Source of the DNA: Heterocephalus glaber
Lineage: Eukaryota; Chordata; Mammalia; Rodentia; Bathyergidae
Length of the DNA: 64,000 bases
Reading direction: 5' to 3'
NCBI RefSeq assembly: GCF_000247695.1
Contig: NW_004624881.1
Location: 2,590,547-2,654,546 of the forward strand
Below the pieces are notes generated by a model. That model did no database searches. It was given only the letters and a program-made list of their open reading frames with translations, and was not told the DNA's origin. Position 1 is the stretch's first letter; every line of letters starts with the position of its first letter. The translations under genes and the position numbers were made by a program. This document shows, in pieces, positions 36,447 to 47,275 of this stretch.

Positions 36447-36778
36447 ATTATTTTTAAGGGAGTCAATGGATTTTTAGTTTAATGGCATAAATGAAAAGCA
36501 AAGAACCAATCATTTTTTCCACATGTTCAACAGAGAGTAAAAGTGAATTGTGGAACTTCTAGAGCATCTTAAAGCAGCACGTGGACAGGGATTTCACAAA
36601 TTTCAATAGTCTCTGTGTGTATCACAAAGAACTGCTTTATTAGAAATATAACAGCATAGAGATATAAACTGTAAGGTATTAAAAAGAGACCTTGTGGGGC
36701 CAGAGATTTAGCTCAGTGGTTTCACCACCTGCTGTGCAAACGCAAGGATCCAAGTTCAATCCTCAGTACCAAAAAAAA
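36447..36778 (+). mobile_element. ID SINE with ~250-base non-ID 5' extension
   Basis: The ID body is 36,695-36,766 ('ggggccagagatttagctca' to 'aagttcaatcctcagtacc') with an A8 tail. Compared with copy B (the equivalent empty site near 49,110-49,145), copy A has extra sequence from about 36,447, so 36,447-36,694 seems to have come in with, or before, the ID. Target duplications are not clear. Confidence 0.6.
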
Positions 36779-37040
36779 TTGATAAATGAGATTCCATCAA
36801 AATTTAGAACTTTAAATGACATCATTAAAATGAAAAAGTAGTCCTTAAACAGACCATATGTACAATGCGTATAACCTATGACCAGCATATATAAAGAACT
36901 CTTACAGCTCATTAATACACAACCCAATTAAAAAGTAGACATAAGAAGATAAATAGCCAGTACAGCACAAGGAAAGGTGTGCAACTCTAGAATCAGAAAA
37001 ATACTCATCAGTACAATAACAAGATTGAATTATACACTCA

Positions 37041-38180
37041 TTAGGGAGATGAAGTTAAAAGTTTTAAAAGCCTTGTCATGACTTTTTCTTTTTGTTGGAT
37101 TCTCCCTCTTTGCATTTCATTTGTTACACCCAATGGATTCATTCTGCTGGGCTTACTGGGGTTGTGTCCCTCATTGTCTTTTCCTAGGATATCATCTAAA
37201 AATTTTTGGAGTGCAGGTTTGGTACTCATGAAGTTCCTGAGGTGCTCTTTATCATGAAAGTATCTCATTTATGCATCAATTTTGAAAGATAGTTTTGCAG
37301 GGTACATCTATCTGGGTTGGAGGCTGTTTTCCTTTAGGGCTTGAAATACATCACTCCAAGTTCTTCTTGCCTTGAGGGTTTGCATAGAAAGTCTTTGATG
37401 ATTCTGATGAGCTTTCCTTTGTATGTGATTTGTTTCTTTTCTCTCACTGCTTGTAGAAATTTGTTCTTCTGTTTGGTCTCTGGAATCCTATCATATGCCT
37501 ATGTGTAGATTTTTTTGGTCAAGGCTAGCTGGAGTCCTATATGCCTCACTTATCTGTACGTCAAGTTCTTTTCCTCTGCTTGGGAAGTTTTCTGCCATCA
37601 CTTTTTTTTTTTTGCCATCACTTTTGTGAAAAGTTTATTTTATATCATCTGCCCTCTCTCCATTTTCTTCATTGACTCCACTCAGTCTTATGTTATTCTT
37701 CTTTGGATCATCTAGCAGCTGCTGGATTGATTTCTCGTGTTCCCTTAAAATTTTAAAGCAATTTTTCTTTTCCTGGTCACTAATTGCAATCTTATCTTCA
37801 ATATCTGAAATTCTATCCTCACATTGGTTCATTCTGCTATGGAGGCTTTTGATGGAGTTTTTAATCTCCTGGAAATCTATTTGCATCTGTTTTATGAATT
37901 CCATTTGTTTTCTATGATAGGATTACATCATGTTCCTCAGATCCTCTATTTTTTAATCTGTGTCCTCTCTAGATTTATTAATCGGGTCTTGCACTATGAG
38001 CACAATCTTTGCTGTTATCCTAGAAATTATTTCTCATTTCCTTTTTCTTAGATCCTCTCTTCTTGCCAGTTCAGAGAGTCCAGGTGGTTGAGTATCAGAT
38101 TGTTCTATCTCGTTCCCCTTTGGGGTTGCTGTAGGTAATCTGGAAGTCTGTTTTTGAGGCTTCTTTATGTTTCTTCTCAT
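37041..38180 (-). pseudogene. L1-type ORF1 of composite element A
   Basis: ORF1p is the RNA-binding trimeric chaperone of LINE-1. The likely start is the ATG at 38,180 (MRRNIKKPQKQTS), followed by a polar N-terminus to about 38,034 (stop). Then come a coiled-coil-like stretch (37,904-37,800, 'EIKNSIKSLHSRMNQ'), NNIRLSGVNEENGE (about 37,680, the start of the RRM-like domain), a decayed middle, and a C-terminal domain with RYFHDKEHLRNFM and TKPALQKFLDDILG (37,268-37,041). The C-terminal motifs match L1 ORF1p, where 'AKLSF...IKYF.DK..L..F..T.PAL' is typical. At least two stops/frameshifts; not functional. Confidence 0.82.
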
Positions 38181-38204
38181 TTCCACGGGGTGGAGGGTGT
38201 GCTT

Positions 38205-38473
38205 CTGGAACCCACAGCAGCTCACCTTCTCTGCCCTAGCAGCATGGAATGGCATTAGGAGAGCATCCTTCTGGATGCTGGGACTGGCTCACCTCTCTCC
38301 TAGGAGTGTGGAATGGTGGCAGGGGAGCCTCCTTCCAGGTGCTGAGACTGGCTCACCTTCTCTGTAGGAGCATGGAATGGCAGTGGTGGAGCCTCCTTCC
38401 AGGTCCTGGGACTGGCTCACTTTCTCTCCCCAAGGAGCATGGAATGGTGGTGGGAGAGCCTCCTTCCAGGTCC
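38205..38473 (-). repeat. 5' tandem monomers (~64 bp) of composite element A
   Basis: Four units starting at the motif 'ag(c/t)(a/g)tggaatgg' at 38,241, 38,305, 38,369 and 38,436 (spacings 64, 64, 67). Each contains 'gcctccttccaggt' and 'gactggctcac'. They lie just upstream of the ORF1 start, where LINE-1s carry their internal promoter, and recall the monomer arrays at the 5' ends of mouse LINE-1s. GC-richer than the rest of the element. Confidence 0.88.
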
Positions 38474-38489
38474 AAATCACAGTATTTAT
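38474..38489 (+). repeat. Target-site duplication, right copy
   Basis: 'aaatcacagtatttat', identical to 34,620-34,635. Followed by 'aaagctgtgcttgaagctgt', where the MCL1-type 3'UTR resumes. Confidence 0.95.
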
Positions 38490-41099
38490 AAAGCTGTGCT
38501 TGAAGCTGTCCAAGCAGCAACTTCAAAGAAGGCAGAAACCTAGAAAATTATGGCTACCAGTAATGGGAAAAGTAGTCCCCTTCTAGAGTCACAGTGTGAA
38601 AGAAGCAAAGTGCAGTTTCAGCAACAAGCAAACTGCCAGACCATTAGAGACTTCAGATTTAGTGAAGATGATAGGGTACAAGGACTCGATTTCTCTTTGT
38701 AGAACCAGAGGAGTGGCCCATAGCCAGCTAGTCATAGAAGTCATTAAATATGCCCACCAAATCATCAATTGTCTAGTGTTAAAAGAATCACTAACAGTGG
38801 TAGTGGCGTGTGTGAAATGGATTTAAACTACAAGGAATTGAACTCTAACCACAGGCCTCAGTAATGTACAGCAGTGTGTGAAGGGTAGCTTTTCTTCTAG
38901 AATTCATTTTCCCCAGTGTATTTTTTGAATAGACCAACAATAGTTAGAAATATGGAATAGTCTCGAGTTTTAAAAGAAAAGAAACTGTGTTTGCCTGTAA
39001 AAATTGTATATATTTTTACAGAAAGTATTCATTTGGACATAAAGTATATCTCAAATTTGCAGTAGTTTTATTCATATCCTTTTGAAATTTGCAACTTCTA
39101 TACTTAGGATTCTATTTCTTATAGCTTTCTACTCAGAACTTTGTCCTGGTCAGTTCTAGAGTGTATGAAGAACTAACTAATGTTACTTGTATGCAACTGG
39201 GTTGTGCTGGAGCAAATCTGACTCATAGCTATGCAGGTCTTTATTTTTCTGTCTGATTTTGGTAATATTCCTTAAATAGGTTTCAGGGGTGGGTGGGCTG
39301 ATATCACACAAATAGTGGGCTCTGATTAGACAACTTCCTTTGAGTTCTTAAATTTGACCTAATTTAACTTGCACAATTTAAAACTGAGTTCATGAGCTCA
39401 TCTTTAAAGTTTTCATTGAAAAATTTTCAGCTGTTCCAAGTGAGCATTGTGTGTGAGAGACATTTGATTCCTTGTTTACTTAATTTGTAAAATGATGGCT
39501 TACAAAAGCAGGCCAGAACCTAGTGGTGCTAATATTGGGCTTGCTTGTTAAACACGTTTAAGCCTCCTATGTAAATAAAATAAATACTTCACAGTTTCTT
39601 TTCCATCAATGATTCCCAAGCTTTGTTTTGAAGTTTTGCATTGGCATATCTGGTCTCGGATCTGATCTACTAAATTTACTGTATTTCTTGTCTTTGAAAT
39701 ATGTGCTGCTAGTTCTGCTCCATGTACAGATATTTACATCCATTTCTACATCCATTTCTCCATCATTACCCTGCCATCTTTGAACTCTTACCTGCCCTTT
39801 TAGTTTTCAGCACTATGAACCCACACTGGGAGCCTAATTAACCCACCCACCCCCAGCTCACAGACCTTTACCTATCATGGACTTTATCCCTTGGGAGGTA
39901 GGAGCACCATGGGTGTTGTGACAGTAACAGTCATAGGCATGGGAGGGACTTCCTGTTCTTGGTATCCTTGCAGTCCTTTCATCCTGTCTTTGGCAGGAAG
40001 GTTTCAAAACTCCTCTTGGGAATTTTCAGAAGAGATAACATTTCTTTTTTTAAAATATTTGCATTTGAATATGCTCATGGAAATTTTAGAAGGAGGAGGC
40101 TGTGTCAAACCCCAGAGTTACATAAGAGCTCCTGGTAAACTGAAGAAAGATTCTAGTGCAGCTAGAGTTATTTGAAAGCTTCAGTCTCAGAGAGACCTTC
40201 AGTCTGCACTCCAGATGAAAATAGGTGTCAATAAAATGACCAAGAATGTAAGAGGATTTCCCTGCCTGTCCTCTTTGGAGCCATAAAGTCATCTTTCTAG
40301 AGCTATTTTTACCTATGTATTTACCATTCTTGATCACAAACCACTTATTTATATCTCCCTCTCAACCTAAAAGCATTTTATGTAGTTTTTAATTAGTTTT
40401 ACAATCTGGTTAAGGTGACTGAAAAACTTCTCTTCCCATATCCAGTTGTGAAGACAAATGGACAGGTGTAAATGGTGTACAGGAGCCTCACTTCCCAGTT
40501 GATGGTGTCAAGGCTGAAATACAGGAGGGATCTCAGTTGGTGATTTGGGTCCAGGGCACTGAGGCTTACCAAGTCCACATGATTGGGGAAAGGGACTTGT
40601 GGGGGAAGGTTGGGGGAACTGTAGTTGATTTACAGGAAAAAGAGGCACATAGTCTTACAAAGTGCTGACTGGCTACTTAGTTCAGGCAAAATCATTCAAA
40701 ATGGAAAGGGAGAGGTTGCTTGGATAGCTCTTAGTGACTTCTGTTAGTCTTATGCTTCTCTCAGGGAAAAAACATGCAGTCTTCTAGAGTTGGTGGTATA
40801 CATTCTGTTGAGGAAGTGATGGGCACGTCCTTTCTGGTTAAAGAGCTGTTTTTGACAGCTGTGCCAGGAAAGATTAGGACCAACTACAGATTAATGAGCT
40901 GAAAAATATGTCTTTCCCTAACTTTCTGTTCTTCTTGAGAAAAATAAATGAATCTTTGCAAATTAAAAAAATCCTTGAAGGTGTTTTAAATATCTAAAAT
41001 ATAAAATATCATTCAATTCTGGAGGGGATGAATGTGGCTGTTACCTAATGTGAATTGATCGTGAAATTGATAATCCACACAATGGCTGACATCATCTAA

Positions 41100-41245
41100 A
41101 ATTACTTTTTTAAAAAAATTAATTTTATTAGTACATTTTGGGTATACAGCATAATGACATTCATCATTGGAAATTTGTACCTTTACATAATATAACTTTG
41201 TTCTTATTTTTTTCCCATTGCCCTTCCCTCCCTTTAAAATTAAAT
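41100..41245 (-). mobile_element. LINE 3'-end fragment
   Basis: 'aattttattagtacattttgggtatacagcataatgacattcatcattgg' pattern (read here on the plus strand) followed by 'ttcttatttttttcccattg' and 'cccttccctccctt' is the antisense of the shared 3'UTR tail. 5'-truncated to about 140 bases. Confidence 0.8.
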
Positions 41246-43926
41246 TTATTTGATGTGTAATAAGACTGAGGTACACTTTAAATGATTCTCTATTATTGAA
41301 ATTATGGTTAATTTAATATTAATGATGATATATAATAAATTTTACATAAAAAGTTGCATAAACAAATACTATTTCAAAATCTGAGATGGTATTTGATCTT
41401 AAATTATCCAAGATATTTACAGAAAAATTCACATTTGAAAGATAAATATTTACTTAGAGAGGGCATGTGTGTCATGGCTAGACCTATGAGAAGCTACCTG
41501 AGCATGGAAAATATTGGAATTCATTTGTACATTCTTTCATAAGGGCATAGTAATGTGAATTATATTTTACAAGAGAAGGAATATATTCACACCAATGCAT
41601 AATGTGTTCAAAATGATGCTGATTCCTTGGCATGAGCCCTTTTGTCATGTAGATTACCATCTAGGTTGAAATAATTCTGTGTTTAATTTGATAATTTTAA
41701 CAAATGTGTGCAGTAATTAGTATAAGAATGGTGAATTTGAAACTGAATTTGAAGTAGAGTTTTGGGGACAGTGGCTACAATTTTACACCCAGAAGTGCTT
41801 TACACAGTAATTCAGGAATATGTTTCTGGGTATGAAGGGAACTGAGGACATTTGTAAACCCTGGGGCTGAGTCACAGGAGGGGAATCTCTGATGGGCTTC
41901 TATAAGTTGGATGGAGGAAGCAACATCTGAAAATCCAAGACCCCATGAACTGTGCAACATAGATTTTCTGATGTCATCCTTTCCCTTCTGTTTTGAAAAT
42001 ATTTATTTATTTTTGCAAATGAATGCAATAACATGACAAGATCTCAAAGTATATTTATTTTTCAGATATACACTATTTTAACTCATATGAATCTGTTGAT
42101 TATAAAAGTATTTTAAAAAATGTACAAAAGTATGTAACCAACGATTTACACTAAACCATTTTGGAAAATGAATTTTTTAAAAATTTAAATATACTATATT
42201 TAAACTAAAGCAATAATGAGTAAAATTACCTGTCTCTGGGGCAATACTTTAAAGAATAATGATTGTAAATAATAGAGGTTTTCCTAGTAATCATGGATGC
42301 GTCCCAGTCATCCCTCTTTCTCCACCCACCGCTGCCTGATTGTGCTGCTTCACAGAGTCACATTAGCAGTTCATGGTGGGCACTGATGCAATCATCTCAG
42401 TTGTTAGGGAAACCATAGCACCAACTGCACAGACACCTTTAGGCATGGGGAGTTGATGTGGGCCACTGCAAGCCCAAGGGCAGCCCTGGGTGTCTGGCCC
42501 CACTCCAGACATGCAGACTCTCCCCCCATGGACCAGCCCAGCGCAAGCTCATCCTTGGTGCAGGATGGGGAGGAACCCACAGGTCCTGTCCACCAGGGCA
42601 GTGCAATTCCCTGCTGAGTGGGAGAAGGGGAATTGTGTCAGACTCTGTGCCCAGATTGTGCAGACAGCAGTATGATCCCACCCAAGCCTGACCCACATTT
42701 GCAGGAGGAAACCCTGTGATTATCTCACTCCTCTCTCAGAACACCTGGTTGACTGCTTAGGTTCCACCTCCGGCTGTTGCTGATCCTTCCTTGTGGGGCT
42801 TCCTGGAGATATAAGATTTAGGATACAGTAATATGAATACCAAATACACACTGTGCATTCCAAATTTCTTCAAATCCTAAAAATATTGTTTCTTGCTTTT
42901 ATATCTTTTAAAATGACTGAAAATAAAATTGCTCCTATAGCACAGAAGTGATAATAATATAATAATATATGATATATTAAAATAGCATGAGGAATTGAAT
43001 TAACTTTGTACTTTACTAGAAACTGTTATGGAAACACTTGAAGGAAAGTGTTGTCTCCTGAAGGATACAGCACCAGGACAAGGGAGTGAGCAGTGCTTGT
43101 CTTTACTATGGAGGACAGGCTCCTGGGGAGTTGGTTTGCATTTTATACTGCCATGAATTCACTTCTCTTTTGGCATTTTGACATAAGTATTATATGTGGA
43201 CATGCAGTTAAATGTATGATCACCCATTTTAGGAAATACGATGCACAAACTGGAAGCCAGTGGGCTCCATGTCCCCCTGGGGAGGCATCTGTCTGAAGGG
43301 TGATTAGGGAAGGACCCTGTGGAAAGTTCCATCTCTTAAGGATAACTGGGAGATAATAAGAACAGGGAAAATGGGCAAATGTGTGCAAAACATGGTGGAG
43401 GGGCTTCTTGAAAATTATTGTTCTTTTTTTTGAGATTTATGCATCTACAACTATACCCTTAAATTCCTTATAAAATTTCTTAGAAAGCAAAATTAAATAT
43501 CATTTCTTATGCAAAGAATTTATGAAATAATCAGACCTCACAAAGGAGGAAAAATTATTGACAGGGCTCATTTAAACCATATTAAAATTTGAGACCACCA
43601 TTTAGATAACTCCATTGATTTTTATACATACACATTCTGTAGCATCTCATAGTAATGACAAATAAAGTATCTGATTTCAATAAACCATTATAAAAATATA
43701 TTATTTTCATCAATTCATAGATTTATATATTTTGTTCCCACATTTGTCATTTTCAGATATATGTATGAAGCCAAAAATGGAGATGATTTTTCACAATAGT
43801 TTCTTCATAATTAAAGAGATGTAATATTTGCATACATCATTCTGAATGAAATAATGAATTGAAATAACATCATTTATATGAACCATATCATTGCAGGTGC
43901 TCTCAGGAAAAGCTAAATAATGCAGA
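41246..43926. other. Intergenic, nothing recognised
   Basis: AT-rich, with a GC-rich patch at 42,300-42,760 carrying open frames on both strands but no recognisable motif. The last few hundred bases lead directly to the OR2 pseudogene start. Confidence 0.45.
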
Positions 43927-44912
43927 ATGGAAAACGACAATGAGACCTCAACTGACTTCATCCTTCTGGACCATCAAGCCTTGGCCTTTTCCTCTTCACT
44001 CTCACCATCCTCACCATCCTGATGGCCCTGATGGGCAACTTGTGCATGATCCTGCTCATCTTCTTGGATGCCCAGCTCAACACACCCATGTAATTCCTGC
44101 TCAGCCAGCTGTCCCTCATGGACATCATTTACATCTGCACCACTGTGCCCAAGATGGCTTCCAGTTTCCTCTTTGGAAACAAGTCCATCTCCTTCACTGG
44201 GTGTGAGGCATAGAGTTTCTTTTTCACCACTTTATCAGGTTCAGAAGGACTGATCCTGATGTCTATGACCTATGACAGTTACATGCCTATTTGTTTCCCT
44301 CTGCTCTACTCCATCTGCATGAACAGAAGAGTGTGTGTGCTGATGATACTGCAATCTTGTTCAATAGGTGCTGTCAACTCCTGTGCTCACACAGTCTACA
44401 TCCTCCGTATCCCTTACTGCAGGTACAGGACCATCATTCATTTCTGCTGCCATGTCCCATCCATGCTCACTCTGGTCTGCATGGACCCCAGGGTCTACGA
44501 GTACACTGTGTTTGTGAGCACCATCCTCTCTCTTGTGTTTTCTTTCCTGGGTATTCTGTGATCCTGTGGTTGGATCCTTCTCCCAGTCTACGGCAAGTGC
44601 TCATGGGAAGGCAGGAAGAAGGCCTATTCCACCAGCAGAGCCCACCTCACTGTGGTGGCTTTTTACATTGCACCTTTTGTTTACACTTATCTCTACCCAA
44701 AGGCCTTCCAGTCTCCCGAGGAGGACAAGGTTCTGTCTGCCTTCTACATTTCCTTCACCCTGATCCTCAACCCTGTGATCTACAGCCTGAGGAACAAGGA
44801 GGTGCTGGGGTCCCTGAGGAGAGTGACTCAGAGCATCTGCTCTCTGAAAATGTATGCAAATTTCTGCCCCAGACCTCAGGAGCATGTTGATGCTGTAATG
44901 TACAGACATTAA
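43927..44912 (+). pseudogene. Olfactory receptor pseudogene, OR2 family
   Basis: ATG at 43,927 (MENDNETSTDFILL, with an N-glycosylation site NET at residue 5). One frameshift near 43,970-43,990 moves the rest to another frame. There NTPM is followed by TAA at 44,091, then [20 protein letters not shown], a TAG in the GC(G/E)A region near 44,211, SEGLILMSMTYDSYMPIC (DRY to DSY), AHTVYILRIPYCR, HFCCHVPS and VYEYTVFVSTILSLVF. A TGA stands at 44,559-44,561, then AHLTVVAFYIAPFVYTYLYP and LILNPVIYSLRNKEVLG read to TAA at 44,910-44,912. At least one frameshift and three nonsense codons. Closest by eye to the OR2L/OR2M/OR2AK group, like the intact gene at 52.6-53.5 kb but on the opposite strand. Confidence 0.92.
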
Positions 44913-46455
44913 AATGTTATTTTATACCTAAAATTTAGAAAGTAAAATTTTGAAGGTAAATTTAGAAAACCTAGAAAGTAAAAAATTGCTCATGTCTGGA
45001 AAAAAATCTATTATATGAATAACTAAACATAACCATTTTGTAGTGTATTTTTACCAATTTTGAATGTATTTATTTTCTGCTAATCTGTTTTCAATGAGAC
45101 TTATTTTTAAAATAAAAAGTAAATTATCTATCTGGAGTTGCATAGGGGATAATAATTTTACTATGGTCACCTTGTAAGATTTTTTCAATTTTTTATTTTT
45201 TATACCAATAATAGAAAAAAATGTGTTCTGAATGAGAATATCTAATCAGATTCCATATGATTTCTCTTTTTCTGTCATTATTTTCAAACTTTAACTACTT
45301 TGTACCAGATCCTTCTCTGTTCATGTTAGTAGAGTGATTTCTCAGAGCCCTTATGAGAGATTCTGAAGTCCTTACTCTGGATGGCATTTGATAAATCCAT
45401 GCTGCTTTTAGTGGAAAGAATCCTAAGGGAGGGACCAATGAGAGAACTGGGTGTTGCCAATAGATAACAGAGATAATGAGAAGTCAATAATAAGATGCAC
45501 AGGTCAATTGTTTGATCTAAGCGGCAGGAATTAGGAATAAAAATCAGCCCTGCCATCCTCTCCCATGCCCAGCACACTCTACTGATACCCATGCTGCCAC
45601 TGCTGCATATATATTAGACAATGTCTGTCCAAGCAGGTTTGGGTTTCTGCTTGCTGCTTGTCTGGTCTCTATGAAAGTGGATTACAGAAATACATCTGTG
45701 AACCAGTTTTATTCATGGATATTACTTCCTTATCATTTCCCTAATCAGGTCTGAGGATGACAGCCTGCAAAATGTTTCAGCATAGGGCACTTCCTCCATG
45801 GAGTGCTACTGCTTTCCAGCAATGACAAGAACAGAACGGTGTCACTCTGGAGTGGTAGCAGAGAAGGGGAGTGCAAAGTCCTCAAGGAATTTGGAAGATC
45901 CATGATCAACTTAAAATATGAAGCCATCCTGTTGAAATAGCACAGTGTACCGTTAAAGGACTGAAATATAAAACGTTTTGTCTTTGAAATTACTAGTTAT
46001 ATATTAGAGTTGCAAACGACATTTTGGTATTCTCAACATATATACAGTAACTAGTAGCATTTTATCATGTAGCAGGTTTATTGATTTTAAGACCTGTGTG
46101 GCTTATTTTATTCCAAATTTACTTACCATATCACACAAAGTTTTACTCTGAGCACCTTCATTTTCAGTCTGTAAACCTGAAAGTGGAATCTCATTGTTAG
46201 AATGTGTGATGACACTATGAATTTAAGAGTTTAATTCAAGGATAATGATGATTGTTTTTCTGGAGTTTTGAAAAATGTGTTCAGCTGCAGAAACACAGGG
46301 ATAAGTTCTGTTATGTAACTACAAAAACACACTATCTGGAGCTGTTCATTCTCATGGTGCATTTGATTTTGAGAGAGAGTCACCAAAAATGTGACTCTCT
46401 ACATAAATAATTTTCTTTTTAATCTGAACTTGAATTTAAAAATTTGTATATAAGT
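44913..46455. other. Intergenic, nothing recognised
   Basis: AT-rich. No SINE, LINE or gene recognised; the open frame at 45,326-45,592 has no recognisable motif. Confidence 0.45.
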
Positions 46456-46464
46456 GTATTTTTT

Positions 46465-46548
46465 TCTAAGTTGATGGGAATTCAACCCAAGTTGTGGTAC
46501 ATGCTAGGCAAGGTTTCTACCACTGAGCTTTACCCCAGGCCAAAGTTT
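46465..46548 (-). mobile_element. ID-like SINE, 5'-decayed
   Basis: The minus strand reads 'ggcctggggtaaagctcagt' (A-box region), 'gtagaaaccttgcctagcat', and 'gggttgaattccc' (B-box). The tail is lost. Old copy. Confidence 0.65.
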
Positions 46549-47275
46549 GTATATAATTTTATTAATGACATTTTGCTCATTGTATTCACATTTGTGTTAA
46601 CTTGTGAATATTGTTTAAACAAGAGCCCATTTTGGAGACAAGCTTCAAATCTCATTTACATTTTCTAGCATTTTATATTAAAGTTAAAGGAAATTCATTT
46701 AAAATTTTTGTTTATTCTGAGTACTTGGTTTATTGGACTATTCTTAATAAAATAATGTTTTGCATATGAATTGATCATTAGTTTTAATTTTCAATATGTT
46801 AAAAGACATTTCAATTATCTGCCTAGTTTTGACCTGGAGATGTTCTCTTTATCATGCTGTAGCAATTTTTAAGGCCATACACTCTGAAATTAATACATTC
46901 TTACAAATGCCTGTTACTTTTTCTTGCAAAGATCATAAATACAGATTTATTTTGTAATAATTTACTGATAATGTGTCATCCTTAAGCTCCCAGTCATTTC
47001 AAGCTGGGCAGTGAATGCTGTGTAGACCTCACAGGGGTGGGCTCTGAACAGCTGAGAATCCACTTCCATGGCTGCTCAGTGCTGCTCCAGGAGGGCTCTG
47101 ATCTCTCACCAGGAAAGACCCACATTCATCCCTGTATCCCACCTGCAGTTGCTGCTGCCACCACTACACTGATGCAAGCTGTGTCAGACCTAGTCACTCC
47201 CTGGGAATGCCTCGGTGACAGACTCTTCCAGGGTAAATGTACATACACACGAGGAGGACACACCAGTTTCTCTTT
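46549..47275. other. Intergenic; GC-richer patch at 46,985-47,275 unidentified
   Basis: The patch joins directly onto the composite element's ORF1 sequence at about 47,276. It is not like the 64-bp monomers of copy A, so it is taken as host flank, meaning copy B is 5'-truncated inside ORF1. No gene recognised. Confidence 0.4.

Larger units (their letters stand above)
34930..37035 (+). pseudogene. Old L1 ORF2 fragment, antisense within composite element A
   Basis: The plus strand (opposite to the element's own direction) shows decayed LINE-1 ORF2 in order: the RT start ('tatgaaatcaacattgtgct', 'agggatggcagtgttggctc', 'gtcatcattttaacagagga', 'tgaatggagaagatataatg'), then the thumb/C-terminal part ('agctacagtaatcaaggcag', 'atagatcattgaaataaaac', 'tatataaagaactcttacag') and the last conserved segment ('agtacagcacaaggaaaggt'). 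No open frame survives. The same segment occurs in the same relation in copy B, so it is a founding part of the family. Confidence 0.8.
34636..38473 (-). mobile_element. Full-length ORF1-only composite L1-type retroelement (copy A)
   Basis: A 3,838-base insertion in the MCL1 retrocopy, bounded by a perfect 16-base duplication. In its own (minus) orientation it has: about 64-base tandem monomers at the 5' end (38,473-38,205); an L1-type ORF1 (38,180-37,041, decayed); an old L1 ORF2 3' half in antisense (about 37,035-34,930); a polypurine 3'UTR (about 34,920-34,650); and a short A-rich tail. There is no sense ORF2, so mobility must have depended on LINE-1 proteins from elsewhere. This fits the 'half-L1' (HAL1) concept, but the antisense ORF2 segment is unusual. 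Copy B at 47,276-50,895 has the same order. Later insertions inside copy A: an ID with 5' extension at about 36,447-36,775 and a GATA microsatellite. Confidence 0.85.
33766..40973 (+). pseudogene. MCL1 (pseudogene): MCL1 processed pseudogene (retrocopy), split by a retroelement
   Basis: MCL1 is an anti-apoptotic BCL2-family protein of mitochondria. Here an intronless copy begins inside the coding region, at a residue just before the PEEELDGYE region. It continues through decayed PEST sequence and reads open again from about 34,250 in a frame with ITDWGRIVTLISFGAFVAKH (BH1), QRGWDGFVEFFH (BH2) and a C-terminal membrane anchor ending GVAGVGAGLAYLIK before TAG at 34,558-34,560. The BH3 region has a stop and frame changes. 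The 3'UTR starts at 34,561, is interrupted by the element at 34,636-38,473, and resumes to an AATAAA near 40,943 and an A-rich end at 40,964-40,970. That gives about 2.6 kb of 3'UTR, in keeping with the long MCL1 3'UTR. A candidate imperfect target duplication is 'cttgaagatgt' at 33,755-33,765 against 'cttgaaggtgt' at 40,974-40,984. 5'-truncated, no promoter, not expected to be functional. Confidence 0.9.

Noticed and set aside
34636..38473. Interpreting the antisense ORF2 part as a separate older LINE-1 into which the ORF1 element jumped
   Set aside because: The target duplication brackets the entire 3.8 kb, and copy B shows the same junction, so the block travelled as part of the element.
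44291..44890. A 199-codon open frame, one of the longest in the window
   Set aside because: It is an out-of-frame reading of the OR2 pseudogene; the receptor motifs are in the other frame.
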